Part shown: positions 5,985 to 13,150 of the stretch, piece after piece
How positions within the stretch are numbered: position 1 is the stretch's first letter
How the letters are laid out: every line of letters starts with the position of its first letter
Assembly (NCBI GenBank): GCA_015654715.1
Contig: JAATGK010000235.1
Coordinates: 1-13,615, forward strand
Direction of reading: 5' to 3'
Length of the DNA: 13,615 bases
From: Alphaproteobacteria bacterium
Lineage (GTDB): Bacteria; Pseudomonadota; Alphaproteobacteria; Micropepsales; Micropepsaceae
The notes under the pieces: generated by a model
Told to the model about the DNA's origin: nothing
Database searches by the model: none
Seen by the model: the letters and a program-made list of their open reading frames with translations, nothing else
Position numbers and translations under genes: made by a program

Positions 5985-6455
5985 TCAGACGTTGTCGCTG
6001 GCCGCGACCCACGCTTGCGCGATCGCCTCAAGCCCGGCCGCATCGGCGTCGTCGAACCGCGCCAGCGCCGGGCTGTCGAGATCGAGCACACCGATCACGA
6101 CGCCGTTTTTGATCAGCGGAATAACGATCTCCGACTGCGAAGCAGCATCGCAGGCGATGTGGCCTGCGAAGGCGTGTACGTCGGCCACGATCACCGTCTT
6201 ACCGGTTGCAGCCGCAGTCCCGCACACGCCTTTGCCCAGTGGAATGCGCACGCACGCGGGCTTGCCTTGAAACGGACCCAGCACGAGTTCGTCCGTTTTG
6301 GAGAAATAAAATCCCGCCCAATTGAGATCCGGCAGGCCGTACCAAAGAATCGCAGCAACATTGGCGGCATTGGCGATGGGGTCGCTGATGCCTGTCATAA
6401 TTCCCTGCACCTGCAAGAGAAGATCGCGGTAGAGCGCTTTTTTTTGATCGGTCAT
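5985..6455 (-). CDS. msrC: Free methionine-(R)-sulfoxide reductase (GAF-domain fRMsr)
   Basis: A 156-residue single-GAF-domain cytoplasmic enzyme that reduces free L-methionine-(R)-sulfoxide to methionine with thioredoxin, a defence against oxidative damage. Family signatures are all present: LNWAGFYF at 44-51, LGPFQGKPACVRI at 59-71, GKGVCGTAAA at 74-83, HIACDAASQSEIVIP at 99-113 and GVLDLDSP at 122-129. The three cysteines of the redox relay are Cys68, Cys78 and Cys102, so the enzyme should be active and is not a mere sensory GAF protein. The ATG at 6455 gives the normal family length. The ribosome site is weak. Codons 4-6 form a run of eight A residues on the coding strand. The gene is convergent with the lacI side and separated from the next gene upstream by palindromic repeats, so it is probably transcribed on its own. 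Confidence 0.92.
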   Translation of the reverse strand: MTDQKKALYRDLLLQVQGIMTGISDPIANAANVAAILWYGLPDLNWAGFYFSKTDELVLGPFQGKPACVRIPLGKGVCGTAAATGKTVIVADVHAFAGHIACDAASQSEIVIPLIKNGVVIGVLDLDSPALARFDDADAAGLEAIAQAWVAASDNV

Positions 6456-6484
6456 GGTCCGCTGGCGTTGTGGTTGTTGTTAGA

Positions 6485-6528
6485 GCGCTTCACCGAAAAG
6501 TGGAATCCGGTTTTCGGCCATGAAGCGC
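6485..6528. repeat. Dispersed palindromic intergenic repeat, copy A
   Basis: A 44-bp imperfect palindrome with an outer stem GCGCTTCA/TGAAGCGC (6485-6492 with 6521-6528) and an inner stem CCGAAAA/TTTTCGG (6493-6499 with 6511-6517) around the core GTGGAATCCGG. It matches copy C at 9483-9526 at 39 of 44 positions. Elements with the gaaaagtgg...ggttttcgg core are familiar as intergenic repeats in alphaproteobacterial genomes. A role as mRNA processing or termination structure is possible. Confidence 0.85.
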
Positions 6529-6542
6529 CACAAAACATAAAG

Positions 6543-6585
6543 CTAGAGCATTTCACTGTTTCGGTGAATCGGTGAAATGCTCTAG
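6543..6585. repeat. Second palindromic repeat (variant B), perfect 14-bp arms
   Basis: CTAGAGCATTTCAC (6543-6556) and GTGAAATGCTCTAG (6572-6585) are a perfect inverted repeat around a 15-base loop. Its left arm matches the left arm of copy A over 11 of 13 bases (tagagc..ttcac), so A and B appear to be related variants arranged in tandem with 14 bases between them. The right arm contains the stop codon (6582-6584) of the adjacent membrane-protein gene, so the 3' end of that mRNA would be a strong hairpin. Confidence 0.85.
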
Positions 6586-7922
6586 CGCGCGCCGTTCCTG
6601 ATATGCACGACGGCCCATTGATCTTTATACAGACGATGCCAGCCGGTCATGCCGTCCATCAGTTTCACGGCCGGATTGCCCGGCGCCAGAATGGTCCAGC
6701 GGATGTGGTAGCGCGTCAACGTGTTCGCCAGCAAGCCGGGCGCCTTGACCGCCGCATAGCGGTTGCGGAAGCTTTCAAAATAGAGCGGACGGCTGTCGAG
6801 GAAGGGCCGCACGTCGCGGAAGATGAGAAATCCGCCGAAGGCGGCGTCATTGAACACCGGCTGGCGTTTGATCGCCGCCGGCACTTGCATAAGCGCCGTT
6901 TGCGGCGTCGCGGCATCGTCGAGACGTTCGACCGGTAGGACAATGCGTATCGCTGCGGCGATGACCGCCAGAAAAATCAGCGCCGTCAGTGGCCGTCCTT
7001 GCAGCTTTAACTCTTCGGCTTGTTGCGGCCCGGCGCCAAAGAGTGGCGCGGCGGCGGCGAAGAACAAGCGTCCCATGGCGCTGGTCAAGGCAAGGGCGAA
7101 GAGACCGGCCAGAAACACGAAACGCAGCCACAGCGACCGCCGCGGCAACAGCACCGAAGCGGCCGGCAAAGCGACCAGCAGCGGCAGCAGGCTGCCAACC
7201 GGTCCGGCGACGGTGAGCGCCCGGATGGCATGCACCAGTCCTGGCGCGCCGGTCGGGGTGATAAGACCGAACACCAGCGCACAGCCCAAAAACACCGCCC
7301 AGGACCGCGCGACCGCGAGCCGGTTGTCTTTGGCGGCGATAATCGCTTCGACGGCCAGCACGGCGGTAAGCGCCAGCCCGATCACGAAGCTGCTGGAAAG
7401 GTTGGCCCACACCAGCATCACCGGCAACAGCTTCAGCGACGGTCCTTTTTCGTCGGTCCGCAGCAGCCCGCCGGTCCAGGCGACCAGGCATGGCAGCGCC
7501 AGCAGGTATGGCAGCGCCTTGACCGCGTCCGCAGCGATAATGACGGCCAGCATCAGCCAGATCGCGGTGAAAACGTCCCGCCGTCCGCGCGCCAGCTGAA
7601 ATGCCAACAGACCTGCGCCACCGGCCCCAGCCGCCGCCGCGAGCGCCAAAACCCCGCCCCAACCGGCGCCGACATAGGCCGCCGCAAGCAGAAGTTCGGC
7701 CAGCCAATCCCGGGTTTCCCAAGGTTGGCCTTGGAAGGTGAAGGAGAAGGGGTCAATGCGCAGGACCTGCTGGTTCTCGATCATCCAGCGGCCGGCGGCG
7801 ATGTGCCAGTAGAGGTCACCGCCGTCGAGCACGCGCGGCGCCACTAGCACCGCAGCGAACACCACCGCGGCAGCAAGAATGGCCCAAAGACCGGCATCAA
7901 TCCGATGGGAAGACGGCGTCAC
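6582..7922 (-). CDS. Polytopic membrane protein, GT-C glycosyltransferase-like, function unknown
   Basis: A 446-residue inner-membrane protein with about ten hydrophobic helices. The first is at about 12-28, followed by a loop with GDLYWHIAAGRWM (35-47), DPFSFTFQGQPWE (57-69) and RDWL (71-74). Helices continue to about 335, and a soluble C-terminal domain of ~110 residues (FNDAAFGGFLIF, LDSRPLYFES, RYHIRWTIL) follows. The acidic/aromatic loop after the first helix and a C-terminal soluble domain are features of GT-C enzymes that use polyprenyl-phosphate-linked sugars, but no signature identifies a donor or acceptor. The start is GTG at 7922, preceded by AAGG at seven bases. The stop codon lies inside a palindromic repeat. 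Neighbours give no functional clue. I would call it GT-C-like only. Confidence 0.85.
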   Translation of the reverse strand: MTPSSHRIDAGLWAILAAAVVFAAVLVAPRVLDGGDLYWHIAAGRWMIENQQVLRIDPFSFTFQGQPWETRDWLAELLLAAAYVGAGWGGVLALAAAAGAGGAGLLAFQLARGRRDVFTAIWLMLAVIIAADAVKALPYLLALPCLVAWTGGLLRTDEKGPSLKLLPVMLVWANLSSSFVIGLALTAVLAVEAIIAAKDNRLAVARSWAVFLGCALVFGLITPTGAPGLVHAIRALTVAGPVGSLLPLLVALPAASVLLPRRSLWLRFVFLAGLFALALTSAMGRLFFAAAAPLFGAGPQQAEELKLQGRPLTALIFLAVIAAAIRIVLPVERLDDAATPQTALMQVPAAIKRQPVFNDAAFGGFLIFRDVRPFLDSRPLYFESFRNRYAAVKAPGLLANTLTRYHIRWTILAPGNPAVKLMDGMTGWHRLYKDQWAVVHIRNGAR

Positions 7923-7954
7923 GAAGCGACCTTGATAAGGTATATGTGCCTACG

Positions 7955-7986
7955 CGGGGGCGATGCGTGAATCAAGCGCGCCCCCG
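7955..7986 (-). terminator. GC-rich hairpin after mscL, no T-tract
   Basis: CGGGGGCG (7955-7962) and CGCCCCCG (7979-7986) form a perfect 8-bp stem with a 16-base loop between the mscL stop codon and the next minus-strand start. It is in the right place for a terminator or mRNA-stabilising hairpin, but no run of T follows on the minus strand, so intrinsic termination is doubtful. Confidence 0.4.
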
Positions 7987-8008
7987 TATTGGGGTAAAAC
8001 GGCGGCGA

Positions 8009-8425
8009 TCAGGCTTTCTGTTGCAACAGATCGCGAATTTCGCGCAGCAGCACAATGTCTTCCGGCGGCGCGGCTGGGGCGGCTGGAGCATCCGCCTTGG
8101 CGAACAAGCGGTTAACCGAGCGCACGACCAGGAACAGCACGAAGGCGACGATCAGAAAGCTGATCAGCGCGTTGAGGAAGATGCCGACATTGAGGGTCAC
8201 TGCCCCGGCCTTGGCGGAGTCCGCCAAAGTGGCGTAATGATTGCCCTTTAACACGATGAAAATATTGGTGAAATCCAAACCACCCGTGACGAGGCCAAGC
8301 GGCGGGGTGATGATGTCCTTGACCAGCGAATTGACGATGCTGGTGAACGCGGCGCCGACGATGACGCCGACGGCGAGGTCGACCACATTGCCGCGAAGAG
8401 CAAACTGGCGGAATTCCTTGAACAT
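8009..8425 (-). CDS. mscL: Large-conductance mechanosensitive channel MscL
   Basis: A 138-residue inner-membrane channel subunit (a pentamer in characterised relatives) that opens at high membrane tension and releases solutes on hypo-osmotic shock. The N-terminus [20 protein letters not shown], followed by VIVGAAF, is the near-invariant MscL amphipathic helix and pore-lining first transmembrane segment (about 14-45, with [12 protein letters not shown] at its end). The second segment is at about 78-103 ([18 protein letters not shown]). An Ala/Pro-rich linker leads to the C-terminal bundle helix ([15 protein letters not shown], 122-136). I chose the ATG at 8425 because it matches the conserved family start; the longer frame to 8530 adds 35 unrelated residues. 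It diverges from the rpmI-rplT transcription unit. Confidence 0.96.
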   Translation of the reverse strand: MFKEFRQFALRGNVVDLAVGVIVGAAFTSIVNSLVKDIITPPLGLVTGGLDFTNIFIVLKGNHYATLADSAKAGAVTLNVGIFLNALISFLIVAFVLFLVVRSVNRLFAKADAPAAPAAPPEDIVLLREIRDLLQQKA

Positions 8426-8684
8426 GGACCTATCCCAATCCGGATTCACGTCTTCCAAAAGTGCAAGCTGTGTCGGCGTGCGGCAAGCGATTTTGGCCGG
8501 AACGACCGCCAGATCGGCCCGACCGGGCAACTGGCCTCGAAAACAACCAAAAACTCAATTGGGGCAAGCACTTCCGCAAAGCCGTGCGACTCATGCCAAG
8601 CCCCTCTCCAGCCGCTTATAGGGCAATGGTTCGCGGCTCTTTGGCATCACGGCCTCGCCGGGGCGCCGATTTTCACGGTTCGCC
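8426..8684. other. Gene-free stretch between mscL and the rpmI promoter
   Basis: I see no credible protein, RNA gene or intrinsic terminator here. Open frames on either strand have no family resemblance or ribosome site that I can defend. It presumably holds the divergent mscL promoter, which I could not place. infC, commonly the gene before rpmI in other bacteria, is absent. Confidence 0.6.
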
Positions 8685-8712
8685 TTGCTTTTAACGGTCT
8701 GATTCGGATAAG
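8685..8712 (+). promoter_or_regulatory. Candidate promoter of rpmI-rplT
   Basis: TTGCTT (8685-8690) and GATAAG (8707-8712) are 16 bases apart, each matching the sigma-70 consensus at 4 of 6. Transcription would begin near 8719, giving an ~80-nt leader to the rpmI start. Confidence 0.4.
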
Positions 8713-8716
8713 ACGC

Positions 8717-8789
8717 CCGCTCTTTAGAGCGGCCCGGCGAAAAGGGCATGCCGTGGCGGCTCGTAAAGGCAACCGGGACTTCGCGTCCC
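8717..8789 (+). promoter_or_regulatory. Structured rpmI leader, possible L20 autoregulation site
   Basis: Two perfect hairpins frame the leader: CCGCTC-TTTA-GAGCGG (8717-8732) at its 5' end and GGGAC-TTCGC-GTCCC (8775-8789), which ends one base before the AGGAGA ribosome site at 8791-8796. In several bacteria L20 represses its own operon by binding the leader mRNA. Whether this leader is such an element is inference; no known leader family was recognised. Confidence 0.35.
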
Positions 8790-8801
8790 CAGGAGACCGA
8801 A

Positions 8802-9008
8802 ATGCCCAAAATGAAGACCAAATCCGGCGCTAAGAAGCGCTTTAAAATCACGGCCAAAGGCAAGGTCAAGACCGGCCAGGCCGGCAAACGCCACCGCTTG
8901 ATCTCGAACACACCTGAGCGCACCCGCACACTGCGCGGCACAGCGGTGCTGTCGTCGTCTGATAACCGGCGCGTCAAGCGTTGGATGCCGTACGGCGGGG
9001 GAGTCTGA
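8802..9008 (+). CDS. rpmI: 50S ribosomal protein L35
   Basis: A 68-residue basic protein of the large ribosomal subunit. The start [20 protein letters not shown], then [11 protein letters not shown], is the conserved L35 pattern, and the Arg/Lys-rich C-terminal half includes [12 protein letters not shown]. The ATG at 8802 follows AGGAGA at five bases; an in-frame ATG at 8748 would add 18 atypical residues and is not used. rplT starts three bases after the stop, so the two are translated from one mRNA. Confidence 0.97.
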   Translation: MPKMKTKSGAKKRFKITAKGKVKTGQAGKRHRLISNTPERTRTLRGTAVLSSSDNRRVKRWMPYGGGV

Positions 9009-9011
9009 TCC

Positions 9012-9359
9012 ATGTCTAGAGCTCCTCGTTCCGTTCCCTCGCATGCCCGCCGCGCGCGCGTCTTTAAGGCCGCCAAAGGCTTCCGTGGACGCCGCAAGAA
9101 CACCATCACGGTCGCCAACGCCGCCGTTGATCGTTCGCTGCAGCACAATTACATCGGCCGCAAGCTGAGGAAGCGGAATTTCCGCGCCCTTTGGATCCAG
9201 CGCATCAACGCCGCGGTCCGTGAGTACGGCCTGACCTATTCGCAGTTTATCGCCATGCTCGCCAAGGCCGAGATCGCCGTCGACCGCAAGGTCTTGGCCG
9301 AACTCGCCGTGTCCGAGCCCACCGCGTTCAAGGCTCTGGTGGACCAGGCGAAAGCCTAA
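9012..9359 (+). CDS. rplT: 50S ribosomal protein L20
   Basis: A 115-residue protein needed early in assembly of the large subunit. The L20 core is plain: [20 protein letters not shown] at 11-30, [20 protein letters not shown] at 50-69, and the conserved C-terminal globular domain. The N-terminus [10 protein letters not shown] differs slightly from the commoner MARVKRG form. Its ribosome site (GGGGGAG) lies inside the last codons of rpmI, suggesting coupled translation. A strong terminator follows at 9439. Confidence 0.97.
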   Translation: MSRAPRSVPSHARRARVFKAAKGFRGRRKNTITVANAAVDRSLQHNYIGRKLRKRNFRALWIQRINAAVREYGLTYSQFIAMLAKAEIAVDRKVLAELAVSEPTAFKALVDQAKA

Positions 9360-9438
9360 TCTTTTGGAGCGACGGCCAGGAAAAGTGTGAAACGGTTTTC
9401 CGTTCGGCCGCGCGACTTCAAACTGTTCAAGAACCAAG

Positions 9439-9480
9439 AACCCGGCACGGCGAAAAACCGCTTTGCCGGGTTTTTGTTTT
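9439..9480 (+). terminator. Intrinsic terminator of rpmI-rplT
   Basis: AACCCGGCA (9439-9447) pairs perfectly with TGCCGGGTT (9464-9472). Within the loop CGG and CCG can pair further around CGAAAAA. The stem runs into TTTTTGTTTTT. It separates the ribosomal pair from pheS-pheT. Confidence 0.9.
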
Positions 9481-9482
9481 TA

Positions 9483-9526
9483 GCGCTTCCCTGAAAAGTG
9501 GAACCCGGTTTTCGGACAGGAAGCGC
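9483..9526. repeat. Dispersed palindromic intergenic repeat, copy C
   Basis: A 44-bp palindrome with outer arms GCGCTTCC/GGAAGCGC (9483-9490 with 9519-9526) and inner GAAAA/TTTTC arms. It is the same length as copy A and identical at 39 of 44 positions. One pair of differences is compensatory: position 8 A to C with position 37 T to G, which keeps the outer stem intact. It sits between the rplT terminator and pheS. Confidence 0.85.
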
Positions 9527-9604
9527 GAACATCAAAGACTCTCGCGAAAAGCGTCCTTGGCAACGCCTTGGCCGCGTGATCAAACGGATTCGAAGGGATC
9601 AGCT

Positions 9605-10681
9605 ATGACCGACATCTCAGCCCTCGAACGGCAAATTCTGGACACTATCGCGAGCGCCGCCGATGAAGCGGGCTTGGAAACGGTACGCGTTTCCGCGCTC
9701 GGCAAGAAGGGAGCGATTTCGGATCTATTGAAGTCGCTGGGCGGCATGAGCCCGGACGAGAAAAAGGTCAACGGGCCCGCCTTTAACGGCCTGCGCGATC
9801 GCGTCCAGAAGGCTATCGCCGCCAAGAAGCTGGAACTGGAAGCCGCCGCGTTGAATGCGCGCCTCGCCTCCGAACGTGTCGACATCACGCTGCCGGTGCG
9901 CCCCGAAGCGGCAGGCACGGTCCATCCGGTCAGCCAGGTGTTCGACGAAGTGGTGGCAATCTTCGCCGATCTCGGCTTTGCCGTCGCCGAAGGCCCTGAC
10001 GTCGAATTCGACGACTACAACTTCACCAAACTCAACATCCCGCCTGATCATCCGGCGCGCCAGATGCACGATACCTTTTATGTGGCGAAACAGGCCGACG
10101 GCAGCCAGCACGTTTTGCGCACCCATACTTCGCCGGTGCAGGTGCGCACCATGCTGAACCAGAAACCACCGATCCGCATCATCTCGCCGGGCCGCACCTA
10201 TCGCGTCGACAGCGACGCCACGCATTCGCCGATGTTTCATCAATACGAAGGCTTGGTGGTGGACGAAGTCACGCATTTGGGTCATCTCAAATGGGTGCTG
10301 GAGGAATTTTATAAAGCGTTCTTCGAAGTGACTCATGTCGAGCTGCGCGCCCGCCCCAGTTATTTTCCCTTCACCGAACCGAGCCTGGAATGGGATATCC
10401 GCTGCGACCGTTCCGGCGGCCAGATCAAATTCGGCACCGGCAATGATTGGCTGGAAGTCGCCGGCTCCGGCATGGTCAATCCGCGCGTGCTGGAGAATTG
10501 CGGCATCGATAGCGGCAAATATCAGGGCTTTGCTTTCGGCGGCGGCATCGATCGCCTCGCCATGCTGAAATATGGCATCCCCGACATTCGTTCGTTCTTC
10601 GAATCCGATTTGCGCTGGCTGAAGGCTTATGGCTTTGCCGCGCTCGATATACCGACCCTTGATGGAGGGCTGTCGCGATGA
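9605..10681 (+). CDS. pheS: Phenylalanine-tRNA ligase alpha subunit
   Basis: A 358-residue catalytic subunit of the alpha2-beta2 enzyme that charges tRNA-Phe. The N-terminal coiled-coil tRNA-binding arm is at about 1-85. The class II catalytic core follows, with [19 protein letters not shown] at about 107-125, [10 protein letters not shown] (motif 2, 211-220) and [13 protein letters not shown] (motif 3, 308-320). ATG at 9605 follows AAGGGA and gives the standard length; a GTG- or ATG-initiated extension upstream has no family similarity. It overlaps pheT by four bases (ATGA). Confidence 0.97.
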   Translation: MTDISALERQILDTIASAADEAGLETVRVSALGKKGAISDLLKSLGGMSPDEKKVNGPAFNGLRDRVQKAIAAKKLELEAAALNARLASERVDITLPVRPEAAGTVHPVSQVFDEVVAIFADLGFAVAEGPDVEFDDYNFTKLNIPPDHPARQMHDTFYVAKQADGSQHVLRTHTSPVQVRTMLNQKPPIRIISPGRTYRVDSDATHSPMFHQYEGLVVDEVTHLGHLKWVLEEFYKAFFEVTHVELRARPSYFPFTEPSLEWDIRCDRSGGQIKFGTGNDWLEVAGSGMVNPRVLENCGIDSGKYQGFAFGGGIDRLAMLKYGIPDIRSFFESDLRWLKAYGFAALDIPTLDGGLSR

Positions 10682-13062
10682 AATTCCCCCTGTCGTGGTT
10701 GAAAGACCATCTTGAGACCGACGCCGATGTGCAAACCATCGCCGACAAGCTGACCGCCATCGGCCTTGAAGTCGAAACCGTGGAAGACGCCGGGGCGCGG
10801 GTCAAAGACTTCGTCGTCGCTTACGTCATCTCGGCCGACAAGCATCCCAATGCCGACCGCTTGCATCTGTGCTCGGTCGATGTCGGCGGCAAGGAACCGG
10901 TGCAAGTCGTCTGCGGCGCTCCCAACGCGCGCGCCGGTATCAAAGTAGTGTTTGCGCGACCCGGCACGGTGATTCCGGTCTCCGGCGAAACTCTGAAAAT
11001 CGGTACCATTCGCGGTGTCGAATCCCGCGGCATGATGTGTTCCGGCCGCGAACTGCTGATCTCCGACGATCACGACGGCATCATTGAGTTGCCGGACGAT
11101 GCGGTGGTTGGCGCCCCGGCTGCAACCGCACTCGGCCTCACCGATCCGGTGATCGATATTTCGTTCACCCCCAACCGCGGCGATTGCACCAGCGTCTGGG
11201 GCGTGGCGCGCGATCTGGCGGCGGCCGGTCTCGGCAAATTGAAAACGCCGAAGGTCGAACCGGTGGCAGGAAAATTCCCGTCACCGAAAACCATCACGCT
11301 GAATTTCGCTGGCAAACCCGCCTGCCCGTTTTTTGCAGGACGCGTCATCAAAGGGGTCAAAAACGGCCCCTCGCCCGTCTGGGTACAGGACCGGTTGAAG
11401 GCGATCGGGCTGCGGCCGATCAATGCGCTGGTGGACGTCACCAATCTGATCAGCCACGACCGCGGCCGCCCGCTGCACGTCTTCGATGCCGACAAGCTCA
11501 GCGGCAACGTCCAGGCCCGGCTCGCACATGACGGCGAGAAACTGCTCGCCCTCGACGGCAAGACCTACACGCTGGATTCCGAGATGTGCGTCATTGCCGA
11601 CGACACGGCGGCACAATCGATTGGCGGCGTGATGGGCGGCGAAGACACCGGCTCGAGCGAAACCACCACCACAGTGTTTGTGGAATCGGCCTGGTTCGAG
11701 CCAGTCAGCGTCGCCGCAACGGGGCGCAAGCTGCAACTCATGTCGGATGCGCGCTATCGTTTCGAGCGCGGCGTCGATCCCGAATTCGTCGTGCCCGGTT
11801 TGGAACTGGCGACCAAGCTGATTTTGGAATGGTGCGGCGGCGAGCCGTCCGACATCGTGGTGGCGGGCGAGGTTCCGGCTTGGAAGCGCGAGATCGCGTT
11901 CGCACCCGGTACCGTCGAACGCATCGGCGGATTGAAAATCGAGAAAGAGCGGATCGTCGAAATCCTCACCCATCTCGGTTTTAGCGTGGCTGAAAACGGC
12001 ACGGCGTTGAAGGTCAGTCCGCCCTCGTGGCGCAGCGACATCGATGGCGCCGCCGATCTGGTCGAAGAAGTGGTGCGCATTTATGGCCTCGAACATGTTC
12101 CTTCGGCGCCGATGACGCGGCCGAACGCGATTGCGCGGCCGGTGCTCACGTCATCGCAGAAACGCCGCCGGTTGGTTCGCCGGGCGTTGGCGGCGCGCGG
12201 TTTCAACGAAGCGGTGACGTATTCCTTCATCCCGCGGGCCCACGCCGCGTTGTTCGGCGGTGGCGACGACGCGCGGCAACTCGAAAATCCGATCGCCGCC
12301 GAAATGGATGCGCTCAGGCCATCGCCACTGCCGTCGTTGCTCGCGGCCGCCGCCCGCAATCAAGCCCGCGGTTTCACCGACCTGCAACTGTTCGAGATCG
12401 GCGCCGCGTTCCAGTCCGGCCTGCCGGGCGGCCAGCAAACCTTTGCCGCCGGGATTCGCGTCGGGGCCGGCGTCCGCAGTTGGACCAAAGCGGCCCATCC
12501 CGCCGATGCCTTCGATGTGAAAGCGGACGTCCTGACGGCGCTGGAAACGGCGATGGGTTCGCCGATGACGGCACCGATCAAAGCGAAGGCGCCCGCTTGG
12601 TATCACCCCGGCCGCTCCGGCACCTTGGCGCTGGGACCGAAAGTGCTGGCGGTGTTCGGCGAGCTGCACCCCTCCGTCGTCGCCGCGTTCGATCTCACCG
12701 GTCCGGTTGCGGCGTTCGAGCTGATCCTCGATGCCATTCCGGACTCGAAAACCAAGAAGACCAGCTTCTCGCCCTCGCCCTATCAGGCGGTGGAACGCGA
12801 CTTCGCTTTTGTCGTGAACGCCAGCGTGTCCGCCGACGAAGTCGTCAAAGCGGCCAAGGCCGCCGAACGCGCCCTGATCGAAACGGTGGCGATCTTCGAC
12901 GTCTACGAAGGCAAAGGCGTCCCCGACGGCAAGAAGTCGCTTGCCATCACGGTGCGCTTGCAGCCCAAGGACAAGACTTTGACCGATACCGAGATCGAAG
13001 CGGTCGGCCAGAAGATCGTTATGGCGGTCGCAAAAGCGACGGGTGGAACGCTGCGGGCGTGA
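10678..13062 (+). CDS. pheT: Phenylalanine-tRNA ligase beta subunit
   Basis: A 794-residue subunit that recognises tRNA-Phe and edits misacylated Tyr-tRNA. Domain order is normal: an N-terminal segment beginning [13 protein letters not shown], an OB-fold tRNA-binding domain at about 40-150 ([35 protein letters not shown]), the B3/B4 editing domain at about 210-390 ([21 protein letters not shown]), B5 at about 400-475 ([17 protein letters not shown]), the catalytic-like core, and a C-terminal anticodon-binding FDX-ACB domain from about 700 ([12 protein letters not shown]). The start codon overlaps the pheS stop, indicating translational coupling and equal subunit output. No intrinsic terminator is visible before the convergent gene that ends at 13151. 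Confidence 0.97.
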   Translation: MKFPLSWLKDHLETDADVQTIADKLTAIGLEVETVEDAGARVKDFVVAYVISADKHPNADRLHLCSVDVGGKEPVQVVCGAPNARAGIKVVFARPGTVIPVSGETLKIGTIRGVESRGMMCSGRELLISDDHDGIIELPDDAVVGAPAATALGLTDPVIDISFTPNRGDCTSVWGVARDLAAAGLGKLKTPKVEPVAGKFPSPKTITLNFAGKPACPFFAGRVIKGVKNGPSPVWVQDRLKAIGLRPINALVDVTNLISHDRGRPLHVFDADKLSGNVQARLAHDGEKLLALDGKTYTLDSEMCVIADDTAAQSIGGVMGGEDTGSSETTTTVFVESAWFEPVSVAATGRKLQLMSDARYRFERGVDPEFVVPGLELATKLILEWCGGEPSDIVVAGEVPAWKREIAFAPGTVERIGGLKIEKERIVEILTHLGFSVAENGTALKVSPPSWRSDIDGAADLVEEVVRIYGLEHVPSAPMTRPNAIARPVLTSSQKRRRLVRRALAARGFNEAVTYSFIPRAHAALFGGGDDARQLENPIAAEMDALRPSPLPSLLAAAARNQARGFTDLQLFEIGAAFQSGLPGGQQTFAAGIRVGAGVRSWTKAAHPADAFDVKADVLTALETAMGSPMTAPIKAKAPAWYHPGRSGTLALGPKVLAVFGELHPSVVAAFDLTGPVAAFELILDAIPDSKTKKTSFSPSPYQAVERDFAFVVNASVSADEVVKAAKAAERALIETVAIFDVYEGKGVPDGKKSLAITVRLQPKDKTLTDTEIEAVGQKIVMAVAKATGGTLRA

Positions 13063-13079
13063 CCGATTTTGTTATGAAG

Positions 13080-13112
13080 GCGCTTCGACCAGAACGCTTT
13101 CGGGAAAAGTGG
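13080..13112. repeat. Degenerate fragment of the palindromic repeat
   Basis: GCGCTTC at 13080-13086 and GAAAAGTGG at 13104-13112 recall the left arm and core of copies A and C, but with a different spacer and no intact right arm. It lies in the 88-bp gap between convergent genes. It may be a decayed copy; the match is short. Confidence 0.35.
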
Positions 13113-13150
13113 TGCCGATCGCGGTGGCATAGACGGCTGCCATACAGGAA

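Noticed and set aside
8591..9437. Minus-strand frames opposite rpmI and rplT
   Set aside because: They overlap highly conserved ribosomal protein genes and show no protein-like features.
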